Below are positions 1 to 7,054 of a stretch of DNA of 40,108 nucleotides, in pieces. The position numbers were made by a program, and so were the translations under genes. Below the pieces are notes generated by a model. It had not been told where the DNA came from and did no database searches. It saw only the letters and a program-made list of their open reading frames with translations. Position 1 is the stretch's first letter; each line of letters begins with the position of its first letter. The stretch spans positions 1 to 40,108 of the forward strand of contig CAMDHE010000031.1 in assembly GCA_945898095.1 (NCBI GenBank), given 5' to 3'. Source of the stretch: Roseateles toxinivorans. Its GTDB lineage: Bacteria > Pseudomonadota > Gammaproteobacteria > Burkholderiales > Burkholderiaceae_C.

Positions 1-330
1 GACCAGTGCACACAGTAAGCCCAGTACCAACGCTGGCACCGGCGAGCCGGGCACAACCAGCAAGTGCGAGACCGTGCCGCCAACCATGGTGCCGCCCAGC
101 AGCAGACCGGCATAGACGCCGGTGGCCGGGATCAGCATCAGCAGCGCACCAGCCACTTCGATACCACCGGTCACGTAACGGAACCACTGGCCCCAGCCGA
201 TGACTTCAAAGGTGGCGACCATTTGCTCCACGCCAGCCAGTTTGGCCGCACCAGCGGCGCCAAAAGCCAGTGCCAGAAGAATGCGAACGCCCCAAATGGC
301 GCGGTTTTTTGCGGTGAGGGACAGTGCCAC
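1..330 (-). CDS. DoxX family membrane protein (partial, 3' end beyond window)
   Basis: Reading the minus strand from a GTG codon at 330-328 gives an uninterrupted 110-codon frame to the window edge, beginning MALSLTAKNRAIWG. An AGGAG lies 7-8 bases before the GTG, which decides the start. The sequence is hydrophobic, with about three likely membrane segments, and has the small-residue pattern (LLALAFGAAGAAKLAG, then a GGIEVAGALLML stretch) typical of DoxX-like inner-membrane proteins. These are usually 4-TM proteins of 120-150 residues, so only the end is missing. Family members are linked to redox homeostasis, but the substrate is generally unknown. It is divergent from a LysR gene starting 111 bases away, the usual arrangement for a regulator and its target. 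Family assignment is fairly good; function is open. Confidence 0.75.
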   Translation of the reverse strand, partial: MALSLTAKNRAIWGVRILLALAFGAAGAAKLAGVEQMVATFEVIGWGQWFRYVTGGIEVAGALLMLIPATGVYAGLLLGGTMVGGTVSHLLVVPGSPVPALVLGLLCALV

Positions 331-441
331 GGTGAACTCCTGATTCAAGGTTGTTGGTGATGCCTGTAGCTTAGGAGTGGCAACATTACTTGTCTATAAG
401 CAATAATTGAAATTTACTATGCCATTTTTCAATGTAATACC
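331..441. promoter_or_regulatory. doxX / lysR divergent promoter region
   Basis: This AT-rich stretch separates divergent starts. A T-N11-A type LysR box is visible: TTG at 390-392 and CAA at 401-403 around a short AT core. A second inverted repeat, ATTGAAA (406-412) and TTTCAAT (427-433), lies just before the lysR start at 442. Such placement suits activation of doxX and autorepression of lysR. Assigning these sites to the neighbouring regulator is inference. Confidence 0.45.
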
Positions 442-1350
442 ATGCTCGATCTGAACCAGATGGCGCTATTTGTGCAGGTGGTCAAAGCGGGCAGCTTTGC
501 CGAAGCCGCGCGCCGGCTGGGCCTGCCGCCTACTACCCTGAGCCGCCAGGTCGCCCAACTCGAAGACAGCCTGCAGGCCCGGCTGTTGCAGCGAACCACC
601 CGTAAACTCAGCCTCACAGATGCCGGGCGCACCCTGTTTGACCGCTGCGCGGCGCAGATTGAAGCGCTAACGGAAGCTGCAGACGCATTGAGCGGGGATG
701 CACATACGCCCAAAGGCCGTATCCGCGTGGCCGCCCCGGCTGACTTCTTTGACTACTTCCAAATGGACTGGCTGGCCGAGTTTCTGGCGCAATACCCCGC
801 GGTGCAGGTGGAGTTTGTGCTCAGCAACGGCATGGCGGACTTTGTGGGTGAGGGCATTGACCTGGCGTTCCGCGGCAGCAGCGACCTGCCGGACTCCAGC
901 CTGGTAGCGCGCAAGCTGGCATCGAGCTACCTGGCTCTGGCGGCCAGCCCGGCCTACCTTGCGGCACGGGGCAGCCCCCATACGGTGGCAGAGTTGGCCG
1001 ACCACGACTGCATACGCCCCGCCAAGCAGGGGCCCAGTGGCACCTGGTGGCTGGGCAAGGCCGAGGTCAGCACGCAGGTGCAGGTCAGCGGCCGTTTTGC
1101 GGCCAACACCGGCCAGGCCCAGATCAAGGCCGCCATCGCCGGCCTGGGCATTTGCCTGCAGCCGATCGGGGCGCTGCGCCAAGCCTTGGCCTCCGGTGAA
1201 CTGGTTCAAGTGCTGCCCGGTGTGGCCAGTGCGGCTGCAGGTCTGTATGTGGTCTACCCCAGCAGGCGTCATGTGCCGCGCGCGGTCACCGCCTTTTTGG
1301 ATATGACCCTGGAGCGGCTGGCGGCTTCAATAGCCGAAAGCAGCTACTGA
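442..1350 (+). CDS. LysR family transcriptional regulator
   Basis: A 302-residue protein of standard LysR length. Residues about 1-60 form the winged helix-turn-helix (MLDLNQMALFVQVVKAGSF, then AEAARRLGLPPTTLSRQVAQ), and residues about 90-295 form the periplasmic-binding-like effector domain. The AARRLGL/STLSRQ-like pattern and the PKGRIRVAAP linker are typical of the CrgA/DsdC-like betaproteobacterial subgroup. It probably controls the divergent DoxX gene. No strong Shine-Dalgarno precedes the ATG. The effector cannot be deduced. Its stop codon abuts the in-frame start of a cytochrome remnant (1349-1483), suggesting the lysR/doxX block was joined here by recombination. Confidence 0.9.
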   Translation: MLDLNQMALFVQVVKAGSFAEAARRLGLPPTTLSRQVAQLEDSLQARLLQRTTRKLSLTDAGRTLFDRCAAQIEALTEAADALSGDAHTPKGRIRVAAPADFFDYFQMDWLAEFLAQYPAVQVEFVLSNGMADFVGEGIDLAFRGSSDLPDSSLVARKLASSYLALAASPAYLAARGSPHTVAELADHDCIRPAKQGPSGTWWLGKAEVSTQVQVSGRFAANTGQAQIKAAIAGLGICLQPIGALRQALASGELVQVLPGVASAAAGLYVVYPSRRHVPRAVTAFLDMTLERLAASIAESSY

Positions 1351-1483
1351 CAAGGTGTTCCACTCACATGAGGCCGAAGATCGTATGCCTGCCAAACTTG
1401 AATGCAAGACCTGCATCGATTGCCACAAAGGCATCGCGCATCATCTGCCCAAGGAATACAGCAACCCTGAAGACGAGGAGTGA
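1349..1483 (+). pseudogene. C-terminal remnant of NapC/NirT-type multihaem cytochrome c
   Basis: In the frame 1349-1483 the translation runs DKVFHSHEAEDRMPAK and then LECKTCIDCHKGIAHHLP, ending PKEYSNPEDEE and TGA at 1481-1483. CxxCH followed by KGIAH(H/K/R)LP is the last haem-binding motif of NapC/NirT/TorC-type tetrahaem quinol dehydrogenases. Those proteins are normally 180-400 residues. Only about 44 C-terminal residues remain, and the upstream part is replaced by the lysR gene. The only ATG (1385) would yield a 32-residue peptide without a signal sequence, so it is read as a truncated gene end rather than a functional protein. Confidence 0.72.
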
Positions 1484-1485
1484 GC

Positions 1486-1510
1486 GAAGCGGCGGCGAGA
1501 CTGCCGCTTC
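1486..1510. terminator. Hairpin between cytochrome remnant and dehydrogenase gene
   Basis: GAAGCGGC (1486-1493) pairs with GCCGCTTC (1503-1510) around a 9-base loop. It lies between two convergent gene ends. There is no U-tract on either strand, so intrinsic termination is uncertain. Confidence 0.35.
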
Positions 1511-1520
1511 GGCTAGCAGC

Positions 1521-2510
1521 TCAGGCCAGGCCGGGTTGCAAGACCTGGCCGTTCAAAGGCGTTGGCGGTACGCCGCCGGTCAAGACCGCGATCAGGTTGT
1601 CGGCTGCCAGGTCGGCCATCGCCAAACGGGTCTTGACGGTGGCGCTGGCAATATGCGGGGTCAAGACGATGTTTGGTAGCGTCAACAGGACCGGGTTCAC
1701 TGCCGGTTCGCCTTCGAAGACATCCAGGCCCGCCGCGGCGATTTGATGCTTGCTCAAGGCTTCGGCCAGCGCCACCTCGTCGACGACCCCGCCGCGCGCG
1801 ATATTGGTCAGCGTTGCCGTCGGTTTCATCAAGGCGATTTCGGCCGCACCGATCACATGATGCACCGCAGGACTGTAGGGCAGGACCAGCAGCAGATGGT
1901 CTGACTGCTGCAGCAAGGCCTCTTTGCTGACATAGCGCGCACCGCTCTCCTGTTCGAGCTCAGGCGCGAGGCGGCTGCGGTTGTGATAAATCACCTGCAT
2001 GCCGAAGCCCAGGGCGCCGCGCTTGGCAATCGCCCGGCCGATCCGACCCATGCCCAGCAAACCCAGCGTGGTGCCGTGGATGTCGCTGCCGGCCAGCAGG
2101 TCAACCGCCCATTTGTCCCACTCGCCGCGGCGCAAGAAATGCTCGCCCTCGGCCATGCGGCGGGCTGCGGCCATCATCAAGGCAAAGCCGAAGTCAGCCG
2201 TCGTTTCGGTCAGGACATCGGGCGTATTGCTCGCCAGCACGCCGCGTGCGGTGCAGGCGTCGAGGTCGATATTGTTGTAGCCAACCGCCATATTGCAGAC
2301 GGCGCGCAGTTGCGGGCAGGCGTCCAGCAACTCCGCATCGATACGCTCGCTGGCCGTGATGAAGGCGCCATCCTTGCCTTGCAGTCTTGCAATCAACTCA
2401 GCCTTGCTCCAGATCAGATCGTCCTGATTGGGCTCGACTTCGAAGTGCACTCGCAAACGCTCCAGCACGCTGTCGAACACGCGTCTGGCAACCAGGATAT
2501 TTTTTTTCAT
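1521..2510 (-). CDS. D-isomer-specific 2-hydroxyacid dehydrogenase (glyoxylate/hydroxypyruvate reductase-like)
   Basis: A 329-residue NAD(P)-dependent dehydrogenase. The Rossmann motif GLLGMGRIGRAIA lies at residues 150-162. The catalytic triad is visible as Arg239 in NIARGGVVDE, Glu268 in DVFEGEP and His286 in TPHIASAT. The N-terminal substrate domain has the NMAVGYNNID loop typical of glyoxylate/hydroxypyruvate reductases. Likely role: reducing glyoxylate or hydroxypyruvate to glycolate or glycerate in the cytoplasm. The ATG at 2510 is chosen because it overlaps the upstream gene's TGA as ATGA, with GAGGTC about 6 bases ahead. The much longer frame to 2696 lies over the upstream coding region. 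It is last in a four-gene operon. A link to C2-acid metabolism fits the nearby oxalate locus but is inferred. Confidence 0.88.
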   Translation of the reverse strand: MKKNILVARRVFDSVLERLRVHFEVEPNQDDLIWSKAELIARLQGKDGAFITASERIDAELLDACPQLRAVCNMAVGYNNIDLDACTARGVLASNTPDVLTETTADFGFALMMAAARRMAEGEHFLRRGEWDKWAVDLLAGSDIHGTTLGLLGMGRIGRAIAKRGALGFGMQVIYHNRSRLAPELEQESGARYVSKEALLQQSDHLLLVLPYSPAVHHVIGAAEIALMKPTATLTNIARGGVVDEVALAEALSKHQIAAAGLDVFEGEPAVNPVLLTLPNIVLTPHIASATVKTRLAMADLAADNLIAVLTGGVPPTPLNGQVLQPGLA

Positions 2511-3862
2511 GTTTTGACCTCGATAGAAACTGCAAGCGGTGCTGGAACCGACGGGCTTGCGCCCTTGGTCACGCTGCCGGGGTGAAACCCGCTGACGGCC
2601 AGCATCACGAAAAAGCCGACGATATAGGCGACGACGATGAACCAGCCATGACGTAGCCATTGCCCGACCGAACGGCCTTCCGGGTACATGCTGCACAGCG
2701 CCACGCCGGCGGATGAGCCGAACCAGATCATCGAGCCGCCGAAGCCGACCGCATAGGCCAGGAAGCCCCAGTCATAGCCACCTTGTTTGAGGGCCAATGC
2801 CGTCAATGGAATATTGTCAAAGACTGCCGACAGGAAGCCCAAGCCCAGCGCAGAGGGCCAGGAAGCCGGCGGCAGTTCTTCGACCGGCATCATCGAGGCG
2901 CACAGCACCAGCGAAAGCAGGAAGATCGACCCCTTGGTTGCGGCAGGCAGCAGGTTCCAGTCCGGCTTGCGCAGGCCGGCCGTCAACAGGATCGTCACCC
3001 ATACCGCAGCACCCAGGAAGGGGAAGCTGTCCGCGATCTGGGTGAAACGGGTATTGACCAGCACATTGACGACCACCGCCGCCACCAGGATCAGCGCCAC
3101 GATCGCCATGCGTGCCCAGTCGACCGTGACATTGGCGGTGGCATCCTTCTGGATCGGCGAATGCGCATGCTGCTTCAGCGCGGCGGGAATTCCGAAAATT
3201 ATCAGGGCCACTCCGGCGCCGATGAAGGCCTTGGCGACTTCCAGCGGTTGCACGCCGGCGATCCACATCATCGTCGTCGTGGTGTCGCCAACCACGCTGC
3301 CAGCGCCGCCGGCATTGGACGCAGCAACAATCGCGGCGAGATAGCCGATATGCACTTTGCGGTTGAAGATCTGGTGGGCAATCGCGCCGCCGATCATTGC
3401 AGCGGCGATGTTGTCAAGAAAGGCCGAAATGACGAACACCAGCAACAGCAGCATGAAGCCGCCTTTCCAGTCGTCGGGCAGATAGCGCGGCAGCATCGCC
3501 GGCAAGGCGCTTTCTTCAAAATGCCTGGCCAGCAGCGCAAAGCCCAGCAAGAGCATGAACAAGTTGGCCAGGATGACCCATTCGGCGCCCAGATGAAGGC
3601 CGAATCCAGTCAGTCCGGCGCCTGATTTGAAGGGCGAGAAAAAGATCTTGTAGAGCGCCAGTCCGGCGGCGCCGACCAGCGCTGTGCGCAAAGTGGAATC
3701 GTGGAACAACGCGACGCCAGCCAGTATGGCGGCAAAGAAAATGAACTCGAGCGGAATGGCAGCCAAGGTCGGGCCCGCAAAGGCTGGGCCGTTAGCCGAT
3801 GCGCAGGCCGGGCCAGCCAGCAGCAGGGTGGCCAGCAGGCTGGCGATTTGAGGCAGCTTCAT
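2507..3862 (-). CDS. NhaD/ArsB/CitM-superfamily ion transporter (putative sodium:proton antiporter)
   Basis: A 451-residue polytopic membrane protein with about 11-12 hydrophobic segments. A signal-like N-terminus (MKLPQIASLLATLLLAGPACA) may be a cleaved leader or the first helix. The IT-superfamily signature is present twice in pseudo-symmetrical form: SAFLDNIAAAMIGG (about residues 146-159) and SAVFDNIPLTALAL (about 343-356), each followed later by small-residue ion-pocket motifs (SNAGGAGSVVGDTTTTMMW; GFGGSMIWFGSSAGVAL). This matches NhaD-like and citrate-transporter-like antiporters. Its stop overlaps the next gene's start by four bases, so the two are probably translationally coupled. The transported ion or anion cannot be read from sequence; an organic-anion role is possible given the neighbouring hydroxyacid dehydrogenase. 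Confidence 0.8.
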   Translation of the reverse strand: MKLPQIASLLATLLLAGPACASANGPAFAGPTLAAIPLEFIFFAAILAGVALFHDSTLRTALVGAAGLALYKIFFSPFKSGAGLTGFGLHLGAEWVILANLFMLLLGFALLARHFEESALPAMLPRYLPDDWKGGFMLLLLVFVISAFLDNIAAAMIGGAIAHQIFNRKVHIGYLAAIVAASNAGGAGSVVGDTTTTMMWIAGVQPLEVAKAFIGAGVALIIFGIPAALKQHAHSPIQKDATANVTVDWARMAIVALILVAAVVVNVLVNTRFTQIADSFPFLGAAVWVTILLTAGLRKPDWNLLPAATKGSIFLLSLVLCASMMPVEELPPASWPSALGLGFLSAVFDNIPLTALALKQGGYDWGFLAYAVGFGGSMIWFGSSAGVALCSMYPEGRSVGQWLRHGWFIVVAYIVGFFVMLAVSGFHPGSVTKGASPSVPAPLAVSIEVKT

Positions 3863-3902
3863 TTTGTCCCTTCGCTTGTGTTTGATTGAAACCGGGCTTG
3901 CA

Positions 3903-4616
3903 TCAGTCCTGATGAAAGCGGGCGAACTCGGCCACCGGCGCGCGGTCAGTCACCAGGCTGTTTTCGATCGCTTGCGGATCGGCAAAACCGAGCGCCATGC
4001 CGCAGACCAGCATCTGCTGCGGACCGAATTGCAACTCGTCCGCGATCAAGCGGTGGAACTGGGTGAAGGCCGCTTGCGGACAGGTATGCAGGCCTCTGGC
4101 CCTTGCTGCCACCATGATGTTTTGCAGGAACATGCCGTAGTCCAGCCAACTGCCCTGCTGCATCATCCGGTCGATGCTGAACATCAATCCGACCGGGGCA
4201 TCGAAGAAGCGGTAGTTGCGGGCATGCTGTTTATGCATGCCTTCCTTGTCGGTCTTTCCCAGGCCCAGCAAGCCGTAGAGATCCCACCCGACCTTGCGGC
4301 GCCGGTCGATATAGGGTGAGGCCCATTGGCTCGGGTAATAGGCATATTCCTCGCGGTGGCTGGCGGCTTCAACCGGGTCTGCATGGGCTTTGATGATGCG
4401 TTCGCTCAGGCGCTCCTTGGCCTGGCCGGTCAGCACATGCACCTGCCAGGGTTGGGTGTTGGTGCCGGATGGCGCGCGCGCAGCAATTTGCAGGATCTCC
4501 TCGATCGTTTCGCGAGGCACTTCAGTCGACAAAAAAGCCCGCATCGAATGGCGGCTGGTGATCGCTGCATCGACTGCAGCCCTGGCCTCGGGAGAGGGTT
4601 TTTCAAACTTGTTCAA
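3903..4616 (-). CDS. Nitroreductase family protein (FMN-dependent oxidoreductase)
   Basis: A 237-residue protein with the FMN-binding nitroreductase fold: ITSRHSMRAFLSTEVP near the N-terminus (Arg/Ser FMN contacts), then ARAPSGTNTQPWQVHVLTG at about residues 46-64, and QAAFTQFHRLIADELQFG toward the C-terminus. Family members reduce nitroaromatics, quinones or enoates with NAD(P)H. The start is TTG at 4616: it overlaps the thioesterase stop as TTGA, and AAGGA sits 8 bases upstream. No ATG fits as well. It is second in the operon thioesterase, nitroreductase, transporter, dehydrogenase. The physiological substrate is unknown. Confidence 0.88.
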   Translation of the reverse strand: MNKFEKPSPEARAAVDAAITSRHSMRAFLSTEVPRETIEEILQIAARAPSGTNTQPWQVHVLTGQAKERLSERIIKAHADPVEAASHREEYAYYPSQWASPYIDRRRKVGWDLYGLLGLGKTDKEGMHKQHARNYRFFDAPVGLMFSIDRMMQQGSWLDYGMFLQNIMVAARARGLHTCPQAAFTQFHRLIADELQFGPQQMLVCGMALGFADPQAIENSLVTDRAPVAEFARFHQD

Positions 4617-5050
4617 AGGGTCAATCCTTTCAAGGCGAGTAAATATTCATCGGGCAAGACGGGCACCGGCCGGCGCTTGTCTCGGTCGACATAGACATGG
4701 ATCAGATGCCCGAGGGCAGCGCAATGTTCCACGCCCTCGGCAAACAGTCCGATCTCGTAGCGCACACTCGAGCGACCCTGCCGGCCGACCCTGAGACCGG
4801 CATCTATCCGCTGCGGATAGGCCAATGAGTCAAAAAAGTTGCAATGCGTTTCGACCACCAGGCCAATCACCGTCCCGGCATGGATGTCTAGCGCGCCGGC
4901 GGCGATCAGGTATTGGTTCACCGCCGTGTCGAACAAGCTGAGGTAGACGACATTGTTGAGGTGGCCGTAGATGTCGTTGTCCATCCACCGCGTCGTCAGC
5001 GGTTCGAAATGTGCGAACGCGCTGCGCGGCTCGGCTTCTGGTCTTTTCAT
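4613..5050 (-). CDS. Acyl-CoA thioesterase, 4HBT/YbgC hotdog family
   Basis: A 145-residue single-hotdog protein. The motif RWMDNDIYGHLNNVVYLSLF (residues 21-40) carries the Asp and the GHLNN signature of 4-hydroxybenzoyl-CoA-thioesterase-like enzymes. The later segment RQGRSSVRYEIGLF is the second typical strand pair. It hydrolyses an acyl-CoA or aroyl-CoA in the cytoplasm; the acyl group is not predictable. The ATG at 5050 is preferred; the frame stays open to 5104, but that extension has no family resemblance. The ribosome site before 5050 is weak. It is first in the operon, and its stop overlaps the nitroreductase TTG start. Confidence 0.82.
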   Translation of the reverse strand: MKRPEAEPRSAFAHFEPLTTRWMDNDIYGHLNNVVYLSLFDTAVNQYLIAAGALDIHAGTVIGLVVETHCNFFDSLAYPQRIDAGLRVGRQGRSSVRYEIGLFAEGVEHCAALGHLIHVYVDRDKRRPVPVLPDEYLLALKGLTL

Positions 5051-5210
5051 GGGGTCTATTCTTTCATCCCCGGCAGGGCTGCCGTGAACAGCGGGCCACA
5101 ACATTCGTCAGGGTATTCACCGATCCGCCGGCTTGGGGCAACGATGACGAGAGCCGGCGCGCTGCGGCAGGGCTGCGGGCTGTCAAGGAAAAATCGGCTC
5201 GACCAGTTAT

Positions 5211-5284
5211 TTGCTGCGGTGCAACAAAAAAAGCTTGCAAAGCTGAAAGATATGTCTATACTTCGTTTTTGTTGCAGTGCAACA
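5211..5284 (+). promoter_or_regulatory. phaP promoter with two PhaR-like operators
   Basis: A good sigma-70 promoter is present: TTGCAA (5235-5240), a 16-base spacer and TATACT (5257-5262). A perfect 15-base palindrome, TGTTGCA-G-TGCAACA, covers 5270-5284, over the expected start site. A near copy, TTGCTGCGGTGCAACA (5211-5226), lies just upstream of the -35. TGC-rich sites of this kind are bound by PhaR at phasin genes in PHA-producing proteobacteria (family knowledge). Assignment to PhaR here is inferred, since phaR is not in the window. The rest of 5051-5351 shows nothing recognisable beyond start-proximal sequence for the two divergent genes. Confidence 0.68.
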
Positions 5285-5351
5285 TTAAATGCTGACGAAA
5301 TAATTCGATCAGAAATCAACCCCGGGGTAGCCCCCGAATTAGGAGTGCTCC

Positions 5352-5915
5352 ATGCTTACAGCTGAACAAGTCTTCGCCGCCCACAAAGCCAATCTTGATA
5401 CCCTGTTCGGTTTGACGAACAAGGCCTTTGAAGGCGTCGAGAAGCTCGTCGAACTGAATCTTCAATTGGCAAAAACTGCCCTTGGCGAAGTCGCCGAAAA
5501 CACCCAAGCCGCCTTGTCGGTGAAGGACGCACAAGAACTGCTGAGCCTGCAAGCCGCATTGCTGCAGCCGACAGCCGAGAAGGCCGCTGCTTACAGCCGC
5601 CATCTGTATGACATCGCCACCAGCACCAACTCCGAAGTGACCAAGCTGGCCGAAGCCCAATTGGCTGAAGTCCAGTCGAAGTTCACGGCTGTTGTTGACA
5701 GCGCCGCCAAGAACGCACCGGCCGGCAGCGAAAACGCTGTGGCGCTGATGAAGTCGGCAGTTGCCGCAGCCAGCAACGCTTTCGAAAGCGTCCAAAAGGC
5801 CGCCAAGCAAGCTGCTGATGTCGCTGAAGCGAACTTCCAGAGCGCAACCAACACGGTTGTCAAGGCATCGCAAACCGCGACGCGTGGCAACAAGCGCGCT
5901 GCTGCAGCTGCCTGA
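5352..5915 (+). CDS. phaP: Phasin (PHA granule-associated protein)
   Basis: A 187-residue Ala-rich helical protein beginning [20 protein letters not shown], the classical Phasin_2 opening of betaproteobacterial PhaP (typically 180-195 residues). It contains [19 protein letters not shown], then [18 protein letters not shown], and ends in an Ala/Lys-rich tail (GNKRAAAAA). It coats polyhydroxyalkanoate granules and limits their coalescence. AGGAGTGCTCC lies directly upstream of the ATG. A strong promoter with two palindrome-like operators precedes it and a clear terminator follows, so it is a monocistronic, highly expressed, repressible gene. No PHA synthesis gene is adjacent. Confidence 0.95.
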   Translation: MLTAEQVFAAHKANLDTLFGLTNKAFEGVEKLVELNLQLAKTALGEVAENTQAALSVKDAQELLSLQAALLQPTAEKAAAYSRHLYDIATSTNSEVTKLAEAQLAEVQSKFTAVVDSAAKNAPAGSENAVALMKSAVAAASNAFESVQKAAKQAADVAEANFQSATNTVVKASQTATRGNKRAAAAA

Positions 5916-5960
5916 TTTGGGGAATTCCGGCCGCTGATGCGGTCGGTCTGAACCAACTCA

Positions 5961-5987
5961 AAACCCGGTGCTTGCACCGGGTTTTTT
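5961..5987. terminator. Bidirectional terminator between phaP and the patatin gene
   Basis: ACCCGGTG pairs with CACCGGGT around CTTG, with flanking A- and T-runs (AAA before, TTTTTT after). It serves phaP on the plus strand and plausibly the convergent patatin gene on the minus strand. Confidence 0.85.
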
Positions 5988-6018
5988 CAATTGTGCGACC
6001 GGTTTTGTACGGCTTGCC

Positions 6019-6942
6019 TCAGCGTGTCTTGGCCTTGATCCGGGCGCGCAGCTGCGGCAGCATGGCCAAGGTGACTTCGCGTCCGACCTGGATGCTGTGG
6101 CGGCGGCTGCCGAAGTCGGCGCTGCCGACACCGTCGAGCTTGGGCCGCAACACCAGGTCGGCATCGCGCAGTTCGAAGTTGTTGATGCTGCGCCCCATGA
6201 TGGAGAAAGTCTGCATCAACATGCGCATCGCGTCGCCACCTGGTTTTTCTTCAGGCGGCGAAGTGATATCGACCGCGATCACCAGATCCGCTCCCATCTG
6301 GCGCGCAAAGCGCACCGGCACCGGCGCCACCAGACCGCCGTCAACATAATCCCTTGTACCGATACGGACCGGTTGGAACAAAGCCGGTACCGAACTCGAA
6401 GCCCGTACCGCGGCACCGGTGTCGCCAGTGCGGAACAGAATCGCTGCGCCGTCCGACAGATCAGTCGCGACTATGCCCAGCGGAATGCTCATCTGCTCGA
6501 TCAACTTGTTGCCGGTTTTTTCGCGCACATAGCGCGCCAGCGCTTCGCCGCGGATCAAACCCCTTGTCGGGAAAGCCCAATCGGTGATCGAGCCTTCGTC
6601 CATCGTCTCGGCCAAGGCAGCCAATTCGCGGCCGTTCTTGCCCGACGCATAGAGCGCTGCCACCAGGCTGCCGGCCGAAGTTCCGGCCACCAGATCGACC
6701 TTGATGCCTTGTTCCTCAAGCACCTGGATCACGCCGATATGGGCGAAACCGCGCGCCGCGCCGCCACCCAAGGCCAGGCCAATGCGCGGCGGCTTCGCCA
6801 GCTTGCCCGGAGGCTTTGCCTCGGGCACTGCCACTGGCGAGGTTTCGTTCTGGCGGGGTGCAACGGCGCAGCCAGCCAGAGCCAGCGGCAACAGGACCAG
6901 GCCGCGCCGGCGTGAAGAAAACATTGCAGGAAGTTTGGACAT
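6019..6942 (-). CDS. Patatin-like phospholipase lipoprotein (RssA-like)
   Basis: A 307-residue protein. A lipoprotein signal covers residues 7-25 (SRRRGLVLLPLALAGC), with a lipobox LAGC and acylated Cys25. The patatin core follows: oxyanion motif GLALGGGAARGFAHIG (residues 55-70), nucleophile elbow GTSAG with Ser89, and the DGG of the Ser-Asp dyad at Asp201. It is predicted to be a membrane-anchored serine lipase or phospholipase facing the periplasm. The ATG at 6942 has GGGGAT nearby; an internal ATG at 6924 would also keep the signal peptide. It is divergent from the penicillin-acylase-like gene and convergent with phaP. The substrate is unknown. Confidence 0.88.
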   Translation of the reverse strand: MSKLPAMFSSRRRGLVLLPLALAGCAVAPRQNETSPVAVPEAKPPGKLAKPPRIGLALGGGAARGFAHIGVIQVLEEQGIKVDLVAGTSAGSLVAALYASGKNGRELAALAETMDEGSITDWAFPTRGLIRGEALARYVREKTGNKLIEQMSIPLGIVATDLSDGAAILFRTGDTGAAVRASSSVPALFQPVRIGTRDYVDGGLVAPVPVRFARQMGADLVIAVDITSPPEEKPGGDAMRMLMQTFSIMGRSINNFELRDADLVLRPKLDGVGSADFGSRRHSIQVGREVTLAMLPQLRARIKAKTR

Positions 6943-7054
6943 ATCCCCGCATTTTAGGGATTGACCAGCATTTACGCCGCCTTGGCAGTGGAAAGTCCGA
7001 ATGCCAAAGCGATCCAGCAAAGCCACAATGCAGGATTTACTGCAGGATCCGCCC

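Noticed and set aside
1368-1679. 103-codon plus-strand frame starting at 1368
   Set aside because: It is in a different frame from the clear cytochrome CxxCH remnant and runs antisense into the hydroxyacid dehydrogenase; no domain.
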